A stretch of 64,000 nucleotides of DNA, taken from the NCBI RefSeq assembly GCF_003576645.1, contig NC_044922.1, positions 6,690,116-6,754,115 of the forward strand, read 5' to 3'. Below, piece by piece: positions 45,150-60,950 of the stretch. Made by a program: the position numbers and the translations under genes. The notes under the pieces were generated by a model. The model was not told where the DNA came from, did not search any database, and saw nothing but the letters and a program-made list of their open reading frames with translations. Position 1 is the stretch's first letter. The number at the start of each line of letters is the position of its first letter. Origin of the DNA: Ipomoea triloba (lineage: Eukaryota > Streptophyta > Magnoliopsida > Solanales > Convolvulaceae).

Positions 45150-45650
45150 GTCTCAGTGAAGGCGATATTGACTCTTTGTGCTTAGTAAGTTGAGAAAGTA
45201 GTTATGAACAGATACACTATTGTAATTAGGGATGACAATGTGTCCCGTCCCCATTTTAAACGGGGACGGGAATGGAAAAAAATTTTGAGGACCGGGGACG
45301 GGAACGGAGAACTTTTTCAATTATCCCCCGAGAACGGGGACGACGATGGGGACACCCCTCCCCGTCCCGTCCCTGAATAATTATAATTATATATATATAT
45401 ATAATTATATTAATTTTTTAAAATTAAAATCGTAGTTCTTAAAATTAAAATTACACTAATTTAATATGTTGACTAAGAATTGACCAGGACCGCCTAATTC
45501 CCCGCGGGGATGGAGATGGGGACTATTTTCCATTCCCCGCCGGGGACAGGGATGGGTCGAGAGTTTGGGTACAAGGACGGGGAATATACTTCCCGCCTCG
45601 TTGCCATCCTTAATTGTAACAGGGTCAGTAGTACTAAAAAAAAAAAATCC
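45150..45650 (+). mobile_element. SINE 3' part, interrupted by a hAT element
   Basis: 45150-45226 (TCAGTGAAGGCGATATTGAC, AGTTGAGAAAGTAGTTATGA, ACACTATTGTAA) and 45613-45648 (ATTGTAACAGGGTCAGTAGT and poly(A)) are the two halves of one SINE. The imperfect repeat of about 32 bp on both sides looks like an unusually long target duplication. Confidence 0.65.
45227..45612. mobile_element. hAT-type non-autonomous element nested in the SINE
   Basis: 386 bp. Ends TAGGGATGACAAT and its inverse (GTTGCCATCCTTA), with repeated CGGGGACGGG and GGGGATGG motifs and no transposase. The SINE sequence ATTGTAAT/ATTGTAAC is duplicated at both sides, an 8 bp target duplication with one mismatch, as expected for hAT. 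Confidence 0.75.
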
Positions 45651-45760
45651 ACACCTGTTTCAAGAGTGTGGTTAGTCTTACATTATTGAAAACAAAAAAA
45701 GCAAAAGATTTTTCTTATTGTTACGTGATACGAAAATGAAATGTGAACACTATAGAGTGT

Positions 45761-47748
<1,988 letters not shown>

Positions 47749-47772
<24 letters not shown>
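47749..47772 (-). promoter_or_regulatory. (GA)12 touching the reductase-1 start codon
   Basis: On the coding strand the repeat ends directly at ATG, so the microsatellite forms the last bases of the 5' leader. Confidence 0.6.
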
Positions 47773-47780
<8 letters not shown>

Positions 47781-48374
47781 TTCTCACTATAACTATCTGA
47801 TCGATCTTGCTCTTCTGGCTATGTGGGTTTCGCCAACTTTAACAGATCATCAGTTTATATAATATTTGTACACACACTGTGACACAGAAATAATGTTTTA
47901 AAAAGGGGAATTAAATATATTATTATTTGCTCTTTCCAAAAAATAATATATTATTATTTGCATTATCTTTATCGGTGTTCCAGACGATTTTGGGTCAACA
48001 TTAAGGATGGCTATATGAGTTCAATTTAATTCGCCTTTTGTTCAGTAAAAGTACGCATTGGCGGGCAAACCAAAAGTTTAGGTTATATACGTAATGTTAG
48101 CTCACCCTAAATTTTAGCTCACATGCAAAAACTTGTTGGCGTGACACCATTTCCAGCAAAATACGTAATGTTTTTTTTTTTAAATAAAAATATGTACTAC
48201 TTTTTTATTAGGTTAAAGAAAAATATTACGCATTTCAAGCGAAACGATATTTTATATAATACTCCGTACTAACTACCTATTAGCATAATTTACGAAAAAA
48301 AAAAAAAGAAGCTTTCTTATACCTATTTGAAAAAGTTTTCACATCTTATTCTTATTTACCTACTAAAGTACAAA
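47773..48374. other. Reductase-1 promoter side, no gene
   Basis: AT-rich; ACTCCGTACT near 48,262. No clear element. Confidence 0.4.
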
Positions 48375-48445
48375 GAGAGTACAAAGAGTCAGTTTCGTCT
48401 CTATTGAGACTCAAACCCACCATTTTCCATATGGAGGTGCAACAT
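48375..48445 (-). mobile_element. SINE fragment
   Basis: Minus strand: ATGGTGGGTTTGAGTCTCAA and AGACGAAACTGACTCTTTGT, the middle of the family consensus. Confidence 0.55.
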
Positions 48446-48882
48446 TATTTTCTACTTCCCAGCCTCCTATTTCTATGTTTTAATTTCAACTCCAAAAGAA
48501 TTTCAATAACCCCTCATATGATTCGTTAGGAACCTGGTCTAACTTGAAACTCAGTACAAATAAGGAAACTCAGTATCCTAAAAGTTTCTAATTTCCCTTA
48601 CTAAGCAACAAAGGTAATCAAACCATAAATTTTGACATACAAGAAGATATCAAATTTCTCATGTTACAATTATGGGAAACTCACCAAGGGAGTAAATTGA
48701 AATTTTTAGCATGTAAAATTATTTAGTAAACTCTATATAGTAGTTTAGTCAAGAATATAATCGTATATCTTGACAACATATGAAAATTCTTTTTATATAA
48801 AAATTAAACAACATGAGAAATTTGATATCTTTTTGTATTTCAAGATAAAAAAAAATTGGTTTGATTAACTTTGTTGCTTCGC

Positions 48883-49000
48883 CAAATACCTTGTGGTTTG
48901 ATAGCATCACTATTGCTTTCCATAATGAATGTCTCATGTTCGAGTCTCATTCCAATCAAAAGTTGGCATAATTTGTTGAGCAGATACTATACACTCATAT
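48883..49000 (+). mobile_element. SINE, diverged
   Basis: CCTTGTGGTTTGATAGCATC, CATGTTCGAGTCTCATTCC, TGTTGAGCAGATACTATACA in the family order. Confidence 0.6.
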
Positions 49001-49130
49001 TGAAGGGTTAAAGGGTTAAAAATAGACCTTTAGTGTAATTCAGGGACCAAAAATACATATTTCCCTTATATAAATACAAAAGCGTGGAAAAAAATAGTAC
49101 TCCATATTATTTTTTGCAAGGATCTACGAA

Positions 49131-49562
49131 TAGGGGTGTTAGCGAACAGAACTTTCGACAAACTACTTGAGTTCGTGTTCGGTAAGCGTTCGTTTATTAA
49201 AGTAAACGAACATTAAAAAACAAAATTTAGAGCTCGGTTAATAAACGAACAGAATCTGAACAGTGGTAAGCTCGTTTGCTAAGAGATCGTGAACAGTGGT
49301 AAGTTCACGAACCTCTTCATGAACGTACACGAACATGTTCATGAATGTGGTCACTAACATTAACAAACACGTTGGTGAATGTGTTTGTTAATGTTAACGA
49401 ACACGTTCTTGAGCATGCTCGCGAACGTTAACAAACACTAATGAACGCTTAACAAACGAACACGAACAAGATTTTTAAAAACCTTAACAAACGAACACGA
49501 ACACTTCAAAAATCTTAACGAACAATCTCCGTTAGTTTATGTCCGATTTGTTAACAGCCCTA
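49131..49562. mobile_element. hAT-type MITE rich in CGAAC repeats
   Basis: 432 bp; ends TAGGGGTGTTAGCGAAC and TTGTTAACAGCCCTA. Flanked by TCTACGAA and TCGACGAA (8 bp, one mismatch). The interior alternates GTTCGTT- and AACGAACACGAAC-type motifs in both orientations. Confidence 0.75.
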
Positions 49563-49956
49563 TCGACGAATTTGGTAAATTTAAAATGATGTTTTCTTTA
49601 ACAGAATTTAAAATGAATTTAGTTATATTATAAGTTCGTATTTGTTTGAACGTTGACTTGGCTGTTATAAACACGTGCCCATATATTCCTCTAGTATACA
49701 CTGAACGGATTATCTTTGCATGTTACAATAATAATAATAATAATAATAATAATAATTAATAGGATTATCTTTGCATGTTTCAATAATTCTAAAATTTTAA
49801 GTTAATAATTGAAAAAAAACAACTCAAATAGATTATCAAACTTTAACGGATTGTACAATTAGATAATTGAACCAAAAAATAAAATTAAAAATCTTATTCT
49901 ATAAATATAATTTTGTGTAATTAAATTTATAACATGTTATTTATAGGTAAAACCGG

Positions 49957-50032
<76 letters not shown>

Positions 50033-50511
50033 TCCTCTGTCCATAGTCAGTGTGTGGAGGCGGCATGCTTTCCCCTTTGATGGAGGAGGAGGTGCATGCC
50101 TCCTGTGATTCGGAGGCGACAGTCTCCTCTCCGTTTTAAAATTTTATTTTAATTTTTTTTATTTATATGTTATATTTGTTAAGAAATTAAAAAATATTAT
50201 TTTGTTTTGCAAGTGACATGGCATAAAAAAAAGTGAAAGAAAATTTCTTGTATGTTTATATGCAAACAATGCTAATTGCATAATTTTTGTAACAAAAAAT
50301 AATTTAATTGCACACTTTTCTTATTTAGTGGTCCAATTGCACTCAAATTTACCCAAGGATGTTTTGGCACTTTAAGTCATAACATATTTCTTGTAGTAAT
50401 AATTTAAGTCAATTTTTGTAACAAAAAATAATTTAAAGTCATATTTCTTGTCTGAATGCCCAATGATGTTTTGGCACTCAAACAAGAAATATGACTTCAC
50501 TTAGGATGGTT
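49563..50511. other. Intergenic with (AAT)n, (AT)n and a GC-rich patch
   Basis: (AAT)n near 49,728-49,756; a pure AT run at about 49,960-50,030. It is followed at once by about 100 bp of GGAGG/CCTCC-rich sequence with GCATGC and GGAGGAGGAGG. No gene. Confidence 0.6.
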
Positions 50512-50843
50512 AAGGCCTTCCCTATTAAGGAGATTTTACACAAATTTTAAGAAAAGTGGGATGATGTGGAGAAGTGATAAAGTATTAAAGTGGGAGAGAG
50601 AAAAGTAAAATACCTCTTGCAAGGAATCGTGTTTTGCAAGAATTGTGGGGGCCATCTCTGTTTGTAGCACCTCACTTTGTGCGCAAGTCCGCGCGTAAAT
50701 ACATTTATTATTTTTATTTTATTTTTTCAGTTTTATTCTTTGTTTTATTTTTTCCTTTTCTTTTTTTCCTCCACTCCAATTTTCTCTTTCCTAATCACAC
50801 CTGCAAAATCTCCTAAAAAACCGATCACTATTGAGGAAGGCCT
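50512..50843. mobile_element. MITE with AAGGCCTTCC ends
   Basis: Left AAGGCCTTCCCTATTAAGGA versus right inverse TAGGCCTTCCTCAATAGTGA. Flanked by TTA/TAA, compatible with a PIF/Harbinger-type insertion. About 330 bp, T-rich interior. Confidence 0.55.
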
Positions 50844-50849
50844 AATGAA

Positions 50850-51415
50850 CCATACATGAACGAACATAGTTTATTCGTGTTCGTTTGTTAAAACTTTTTG
50901 AGTGTTCATGCTCGTTTATTAAGATTTTTTGAAAATTCAATTCACGTTAATTTGTTAAGCATTCATTAGTGTTTGTTAACGTTTACAAACGTGTTCGCTA
51001 ATGTTCACAAACGCTAAACAAACAAACACATGTACATGCATGTACATGATCATAATTTATTTGTGAACAAGAAACAATCTATGTTCACGAACAATAACCT
51101 AACAAACAACATAATGACTATAAAAATTAGACTAAACTAAAATAGTATCTTAAATTTTTACAAAAATAAAATAAAATAAAATAAATTGCACTTAAATTTG
51201 CAAGTCTTAATCGAACACTAAATAAGCATGTTCGTAAACATTATTAAATGAACACTAAATGAGCATATTTGTGAACATTATTAAAAAACACTAACGAACG
51301 CGTTTACGAGCTCTTAACAAACAAGTATACAAATATTCGGATTCTGTTTGTTTATTAAATGAGCTCTAAAATTTATTAGTTTATATTTATTTATCTTAAT
51401 AAACAAACACTTACC
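50850..51415. mobile_element. Decayed relative of the CGAAC-rich hAT element
   Basis: Many TTCGTTTGTTAA, CACTAACGAAC and TTAACAAAC words as in 49131-49562, with an (AAAAT)n stretch in the middle. Termini not preserved. Confidence 0.5.
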
Positions 51416-51605
51416 AAATATGAAGATAAGTAATTTACCAAAAACTCTGGTGATTAACAATCCATCTTCACTACTCATGCTTCTATAACTATCTACTCTC
51501 AAAATCCTTATAACTATAGCAGTTAGAGTATGGGGTCCAACTCAATGATACAAATATCGGACATAAAATATTTTGTCTTTCAACCTAATAAGTAGAAATA
51601 CTAAC

Positions 51606-51795
51606 ATGGCGTTTGGTTGGGAGGAGAGAATTATGGGGGAAAAAGAATTGTAATTCGGTGAAATTGCAATTCAATGAATAAAGTAGGAATTGAAATTACA
51701 GTGTTTGGTGTGCAGAAATAGGAGTACAGAGAATTGAAAGGTAAGAAGCGACAAAATGACTAAAATAACCTTATGTTGTGATAGATGTTGTAGTA

Positions 51796-51833
<38 letters not shown>

Positions 51834-52286
51834 TCTTTTAATAATAATAATAATAAGTATAATAATAATAATTCATTCAAATAATAATAATAATAATTCT
51901 TTCAAAATAATAATAATAATAATAATAACTCTTTCAAATTACAAAAAAAAGAAAAAAAGAAAAAAAAAGCCAAAGAGTATGGGAGGAGGGGCAAAATTGT
52001 CTTTACACCAACAAATTGCCCCTCCTCTCCACCGAATTGCAATTCATGGGGGTACCCCATGAATTGCAATTCAACATTTGGAGGGAATTGCAATTCTGCG
52101 GAATTGCAATTCCCTACATTTGGAGGGAATTGCAATTCTGCGGAATTGCAATTCCCTCCAACCAAACAGAATTGCAATTCTGCGGAATTGCAATTCCCTC
52201 CAACCAAACACTGTAGTTTGGAAATTCACTGAATTGCAATTCAATGAATTGCAATTCCCTCCAAACTACATCTAACCAAACAGGCC
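51606..52286. mobile_element. TIR element packed with palindromes
   Basis: Ends TGGCGTTTGGTTGGG and TTAGCCAAACAGGCC-like inverse (CTAACCAAACAGGCCA). The left half holds (AAT)n at 51,796-51,930. The right half (52,030-52,262) has ten copies of the 12 bp palindrome GAATTGCAATTC, arranged with GGGA/TCCC and TGCG linkers. No transposase. Superfamily uncertain. Confidence 0.6.
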
Positions 52287-53044
52287 AAAGATATATCCCA
52301 AAAGGGGTGCCTGAGTGCTGAGCATGATTCTCGTCTGGTAAGGTTATAAGTTTGATTCTTGCTAACACCAATTTTCATGCAAGCCCATTCTAGTGTGTTC
52401 TACTTTCCTATGTAGTTTGCGTATTATTACATAAAGATTTTTCTAGTATGCTTTACTTCTCTGATCCTATGTAGTTTGTGGATTATTATTCACACATAAC
52501 TATTTTTCTAGTGTGTTTTACTTCTATATATACAGTTTGTGGATTATTACATAATAGTGAGTTTACACCGTGCACAGTTGCACACCCTCATGTTTCTATT
52601 ATCTCTCGTGTAGTTTGCAAGTTTTACACGAAAGTGAGGTTTATCCCATGGACATTACACTCATGATTCTTTACAAGGTAGCTAATATATGATTTATACT
52701 TTTTCAATCTTTTTAAGCCCAAAAAATTTATGTTTATATCACCGAGGTTCGATCATATGACCACCCATTTGAAAGGGTAACAGGTTTATCACGACACTAG
52801 ATACATAGTAGCTCAACATTCTATTTAAGATAATAAAACAAACAAATATACTCCGTATATAACCTGCCTACCCTTTTTGAATAAATTGATCCTCACCATT
52901 CTTTTTAATTTGGTCAAGATTGTCCAAATTTGGCACCTAGCCGTACGTCGAGAATTTGACTTCCGAAATAAAAGGATCTTTCATAGTCTGTTGATTTTTC
53001 ACAAACGTGTGCCATGATTTTTTCATTAAAGAAATAAAAAAGAA
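52287..53044. other. Intergenic with a small tandem repeat
   Basis: TAGTTTGTGGATTATTA plus TTTTTCTAGTGTG recur three times with spacings of about 62-66 bp at 52,410-52,560. A preceding GTTATAAGTTTGATTCTT could be a second SINE family's B box. No gene. Confidence 0.45.
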
Positions 53045-53045
53045 G

Positions 53046-53142
53046 GCCAGTGAGACGGGCAAGTGTCTCACTGGCTACCCAAACAGGCGCGTGTATTACA
53101 CACGCCCGTTTGGGCGATTGAGAGCTGACGGGCTACTCTCAG
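53046..53142. other. Three consecutive hairpins
   Basis: Stem 1: GCCAGTGAGA with TCTCACTGGC (53046-53075), 10 perfect pairs. Stem 2: CCCAAAC-A-GGCG-C-GTGT folding back on its complement (53078-53114), 16 pairs, two mismatches, 3 nt loop. Stem 3: GAGAG...CTCTC (about 53120-53140). GC-rich in AT-rich surroundings, 15 bp before a long (AT)n. Confidence 0.7.
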
Positions 53143-53155
53143 TTGAAGCTTATTG

Positions 53156-53156
<1 letters not shown>

Positions 53157-53228
<72 letters not shown>
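53157..53228. repeat. (AT)n microsatellite
   Basis: Uninterrupted TA run of about 70 bp. Confidence 0.95.
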
Positions 53229-53230
<2 letters not shown>

Positions 53231-54589
53231 ATCTATGAGATGACATATTTATATCAAATCTTGTGCATTTTTAGGTAAAGTTTGAGGGCTTATTTTACAA
53301 TTTTTCGTAAAATAAATAAATAATGAAAAAGAGGGTTTTATAGTTCTAAAATATAAAACCCAATCACACTTACTAGAACAACATGTGAGCATACACTTCG
53401 GATGACATTCGTGCCTGTCAACGTACACGAGTCAAGTCTTTTTTAAGCAAATTATATATACCGAATTCGAATATATAAACACTTAGGAAAAATTGATTTT
53501 TGTTACTGGCGTACACGAGTCGAGCCCTTTTTAGGCTCATTTTAGTGGTGCAAATTCACTTCCCAAACCAAGTGGACAAGTGCCGCTTTTCCAAAGCATT
53601 TCTACCTCCATTTTTCAACTCAAATGTGTTACTTTGTGAATCAATTTCTCATTCACTCATTATCCGTTTTGAGTGTACAATATGTCGATTTCTCCGTCTC
53701 ACTACAAAGAATGTGAATCCACTTTGATCCGATCCAAATTAGAAGTTGATCCCACATATATTTACAACACTAAATAACCCCTTATGTGCATTCTAACACA
53801 CTCAAACTATGATTTTAGAAGTGCAGTGAAAAACTATGTGTATCCACTGATATAAAAAGGTCCATTGTTTCATCTAATGCATTTTTAGTTCTATACCATT
53901 GAAATATTTACTAAATTGTTTCTGGGTTTTTCTCTGTCCTTAATTTACACCCATTGATCATCCTTGATTAACGGCTAGCATTAGTCCTTAATTTTTAATT
54001 AAGTCTTGATTCTCACTTGATTTGTCTTACATATATTAAAAACAAATAATAATTTAAAGTTTTAATTAATAAAAATTTTAAATTTGTGTGACTTGTTAAA
54101 ATTTTGACTAGATTTTAAATATGAAAATTTCATACCAAACTAGGAACATTATTACAATTTCCTTTCACTATTATTTATATTTTTAAAACGTATTAAAAAT
54201 AAATTGATCGACAATATAGATGGAGGAATCAAGTTCTGCAGGCTATCACAGGCATATAAGCATATGCATATTTGCTGGTTTTGTTGATTGTATTGTTTAG
54301 ACTCATATTCTCTTCACTTAAAACGAATTGTTCAGTAGTTGGCCTGTCTCATCTGCTATTTGATTTGTCAAATTTATTGATTACTCGGAACGTGTTAACT
54401 CGCGTGTGTGATTTTTTAGTTTTAATTTTATTGTGTTTATACTTAAAACGGTTTGTCCATTAGTGATTTGGCCTCTCATGTATAGCATGCGCAAATTATT
54501 CTGTGGATAGTTCACATTAATTCCAATGTGAATCACGACTATGACACATTTTAGTAGCATATAGTTAATTTGTCAATAAATTTTAATTT
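53229..54589. other. Intergenic, nothing recognised
   Basis: GTACACGAGTC(A/G)AG followed by TTTTTTA(A/G)GC occurs at 53,424 and 53,511, a short direct repeat. No gene. Confidence 0.4.
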
Positions 54590-54850
54590 GTTTAGTATTA
54601 ACTGTTTAACTATTAGCTGTTTAATTTGGTTAAACAGTTAATATAAGTATTTGATTAATTATTTTTTCTGTAATAGTTTATTACTTCAAAATGTGAAAAT
54701 TCAAAATAATTTTTTTGATTAGCTTTTTGAGAAAGCCATTTTGCATGTAATCAACTACCAACTAACAGTTAATTTACAAAACATCTTTCTACAATCAACT
54801 AATGCTATCAATTAATCAAATTCACAAACCCACTATTTACCAGGCAGCCT
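54590..54850. mobile_element. Decayed MITE related to 18527-18786
   Basis: Shares ACAATCAACTAATG(T/C)TATCAA, AACTAACAGTTAATTTAC and AAACAGTTAATATAAGTA with the 18.5 kb element in the same order. Termini blurred. Confidence 0.55.
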
Positions 54851-56411
54851 CTAAATGTTTTTTTAGATATACCGAATGTTCATTTTTAATGTATTTGAGC
54901 ACTAAAAATGAATTTTAATTTAAAAATAAACATTTAATGTACTAAAAATGAACCTTACATCAATGGTCCAATGTATATTGATTAGTATATCATGTTGATT
55001 TAATGTTATGCTCCTGATCACAACTAAGCTTATCAACCAATTTAAAATAAATTAAAAATTTTTACTTTGCCAACAACCCGCAATTTTGAATCCTACTAAA
55101 ATGCATTTTATTAATTAGTTGTTACGGAGCATTTTTTAAAAATTAATTTTAGTATGTTATATTTTTATACATTCTTTTGCATGTCCACTTGTTGAATACT
55201 TAATAAGTTTAAGATTTTTTTGGTTGATGAACTCAAAAAAAAAAAAAAAAAAGTTGAATAGTTTTGTTTTACTAGCAACTATAGAGTGAATTTTTTTTAT
55301 TCTTAAGAATTTTTTTATTCTTAAGATTTTTTTTATTCTTACCAAAGACCATAAATGGGTGTTTGAAATTGACTTTATGGTGGACACTTGTACATGTACA
55401 AGTATTTTGATACTTGTAGACTAATTTAAACACATCATACAATTTACCTCTTTCACCCCGTTTCTAAGGTAAAAGTGGTAGAAGCCGTTGGGGTTGGAAT
55501 GTAATCCTTTAATACGTCTAAGATTTTCTTTTAGGCAATAAACCAACTTAATTAGATGCAAGGTAACTTAATTAGAGGTTGAAGCACACAACTCACAATC
55601 GATAGGAAGAGATCAAAATTGCAATATGTGATAAGTAGAGAGAGAGAGAGTGAAGAACTCAAGATAATTTCCTATTCCTCTCAAAGCCTTCATTATATAC
55701 TGGCACTCCTTTGTATAGAGGTATGTGCTGTAAAAAACATTGAAGAAGTTAGTCTCAATAAACATTGAGAACTCATGAATAGGTTAATACCAGTCCTTTT
55801 AATTTTTAGGTTGTAAGAAGAAACTCTAGCAGCATTTAAAATCTTTTCTTCTGGTTGAATCCCCAACCTCAAGTGTCCCACGCCTCGACCCGACAAAGCA
55901 TCTGAACTGAACACAGAGGCTAGACTTTTGCTTAGTGCGGACAAGAAGCACCCTCACCGTTAAAATCTTTTCTAACATGCCGCCTAGCTATACGTTGGAA
56001 AAAAAAAAATTTGAGTGGAGAGAAATCCGAAATCACTATTCAAGGAGGTACATTGAAAAACTCTTTTTTTTTTTTTTTAAATTAGATAGAGGTATGTTGG
56101 AGAAATTAATTTTATTTACATGTCGAGTATTTCAAAACACCATTTTCTACCCACACCCAAAAAAAAAATTCTAATATACACTAGCATTCAAGTTAAATAA
56201 GCCAGAAAATTTAAAAATTATAAGAAATGCTCTTCATCATTATAATCATCATTAAACTTAAAAATAAAAGTTCAACAATCAAAAACAACCAAACTATATC
56301 TTCCTTTATTCAAAAAAAAAAAAAAAACTATATCTTCCTTAAAATAGAAAGAACATATTTAATTTAATTTGTCTCTTATCTCCTCCTCAGCAGCTCAAAT
56401 TATTCATTCAT
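54851..56411. other. Intergenic, unassigned
   Basis: 55,440-55,950 is less AT-rich, contains a (GA)n and ORF-like stretches on the minus strand that match nothing I know; perhaps a retroelement fragment. Two T/A-runs near 55,235 and 56,311. The last bases are the 3' side of reductase 2. Confidence 0.35.
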
Positions 56412-59325
<2,914 letters not shown>

Positions 59326-60084
59326 TTCTCTCTGATCTCGGAACTCAAACTTCAATGTATAGTATTATAATTATAATTATAATAATAATTATAATATAAT
59401 AATAATTGTGAGAGCAATATAATATTATATATATAGATAGATACAGTCGAAGTGTATGGAAAGCTTGCGCCACAATGTCAGCACTTAGACACGCAATTGC
59501 ATATACAAATGAATGTGGGTGAAGATAATTGATGGAGTTAATTACGCATGCAAAATAAATATGGTAAAATATAATAATCATTCATGGTAAGTAAATAAGA
59601 ATAGAAGGAAAGAAATTAAATATCCCTTATCCTTCGGTGGAATTGAGAGATTTAATTTCTTTCTTCCCAAACGAGAGATTTAATTTATTGCTCGAATGGA
59701 CAACTCAATTGGTCACGTGGATGAAGTTTGGAAACAAAGACTAAAGATCGAGTTTCACACTTGGCAGTGTGGTGGGAGCAACCTGTCAAAGTGATGGGGC
59801 TTCCTATGCGCATGCAGTAAGCAAAAGTCTAATATATGTGTTCAATTGAATTACATTTCCTAAGATGTTTTATCGGGTCAAAACGTAGGCCTTATGATTA
59901 AGGATTTAACTTTTGGGAAGGGAGAGATTTAATTTTTTGGATCTGATTTCTTTGTCCATTCTAGATCATATAGACAATCTTGTCTAGAAATAAAGTTGGA
60001 GTTTGACATTTTTCTAGAAATAAAGTTGGAATTGATATTTTACATAAAAATTGCATTTTGACCTAAAAGTGGAAAGTGAAGTTA
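59326..60084. other. Reductase-2 promoter side with a repeated segment
   Basis: (AAT/ATT)n just upstream of the start (59,360-59,405). 59,655-59,835 is repeated at 60,755-60,930. Confidence 0.5.
59655..59835 (+). repeat. SINE-like duplicated segment, copy 1
   Basis: CGAATGGACAACTCAATTG(G), TCACGTGGATGAA, GATCGAGTTTCACA and CAAAAGTCTAATATAT occur in the same order at 60,755-60,930. The GATCGAGTTTC and CAACTCAATTGG words could be degenerate B and A boxes. Confidence 0.6.
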
Positions 60085-60420
60085 AGAGCATCCGTAATAG
60101 TAGAGTTTTTTGTGATTTTTGAAAAAATTTTGTAAGTGTGATTAAGAGAGGGAAAGAGAATAAATAATGAAGACAAAGAACAGAAAAGGGAAAAAAAATT
60201 AATCTGACACATAAAAAAAATAGCCTTCTGTGAACCACACTGCACGCTTCTCTCCTGCTGTCCTCTTGCTTTCCTTTCTCAAATTGTGGAGCCCACAAAA
60301 GTTTAGTTCTTGCTGGAGGAATAAATGAGAAAAAAATCATCTTCCGCACTAGTTTAAAAATCAAGCATTAGTTTTTATTTTGTACAAAAACCAACAAAAG
60401 TTCACAGCTATGAATGCTCT
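60085..60420. mobile_element. MITE with AGAGCAT ends
   Basis: AGAGCATCCGTAATAGT at the left and CTATGAATGCTCT at the right are inverse, flanked by TTA/TAA-like bases. About 336 bp, no coding capacity. Confidence 0.55.
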
Positions 60421-60484
60421 AAGAGCTGCTTAACTGATAGCACTCAGATATAAATATAAAAATATTATAATGCAATATCTACTC

Positions 60485-60596
60485 ATATCTACTTTCTCAA
60501 CTTACTGAAGCACAAAGAGTCAATATTGCCTTCATTAAGGTCCAAATCCACAACCACCCAAGAGAGTAACTTGGTGCCACCACTCTAGTGGCAGGT
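60485..60596 (-). mobile_element. SINE fragment
   Basis: Minus strand: CTAGAGTGGTGGCACC, GTGGATTTGGACCTTAATGA, CAGTAAGTTGAGAAAGTAG; ends without a poly(A). Confidence 0.6.
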
Positions 60597-60754
60597 ATTA
60601 AGTGTCGCTAATTATTTGTCTTTATTTTTTTAAAAATATTAGAGACAGTTATTTAAGTGTCGCTAAATAATTTTTGTTTTCATAATTAAGTGCCGCTAAA
60701 TTTTTATAATTACATTATTATACTTTTATAATTATCATTTAATTTCTTTCTTAC

Positions 60755-60930
60755 ATTACGAGACATTTAATTTCTTTCTTCCCAAGAGAGTTTTAATTTT
60801 TGTTCGAATGGACAACTCAATTGATCACATGGATGAAATTTGGATTTAAAGATCAGTGATCGAATTTCACATTCGACCTTTCAAAATGAGGGGACTTCCT
60901 GTGCGCAGTAAACAAAAGTCTAATATATAA
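60755..60930 (+). repeat. SINE-like duplicated segment, copy 2
   Basis: Second copy of 59,655-59,835, diverged, ending just before the LTR at 60,951. Confidence 0.6.
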
Positions 60931-60950
60931 ATATATGTATTCATATATTC

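Noticed and set aside
51778..52371. ORFs rich in Ile or with ELQF(C/M)G repeats
   Set aside because: Translations of (AAT)n and of the GAATTGCAATTC palindromes.
55693..55944. Minus-strand 83-codon ORF (MSALSKSLASVF...)
   Set aside because: No recognised domain, no supporting exon or splice structure; kept only as an unassigned segment.
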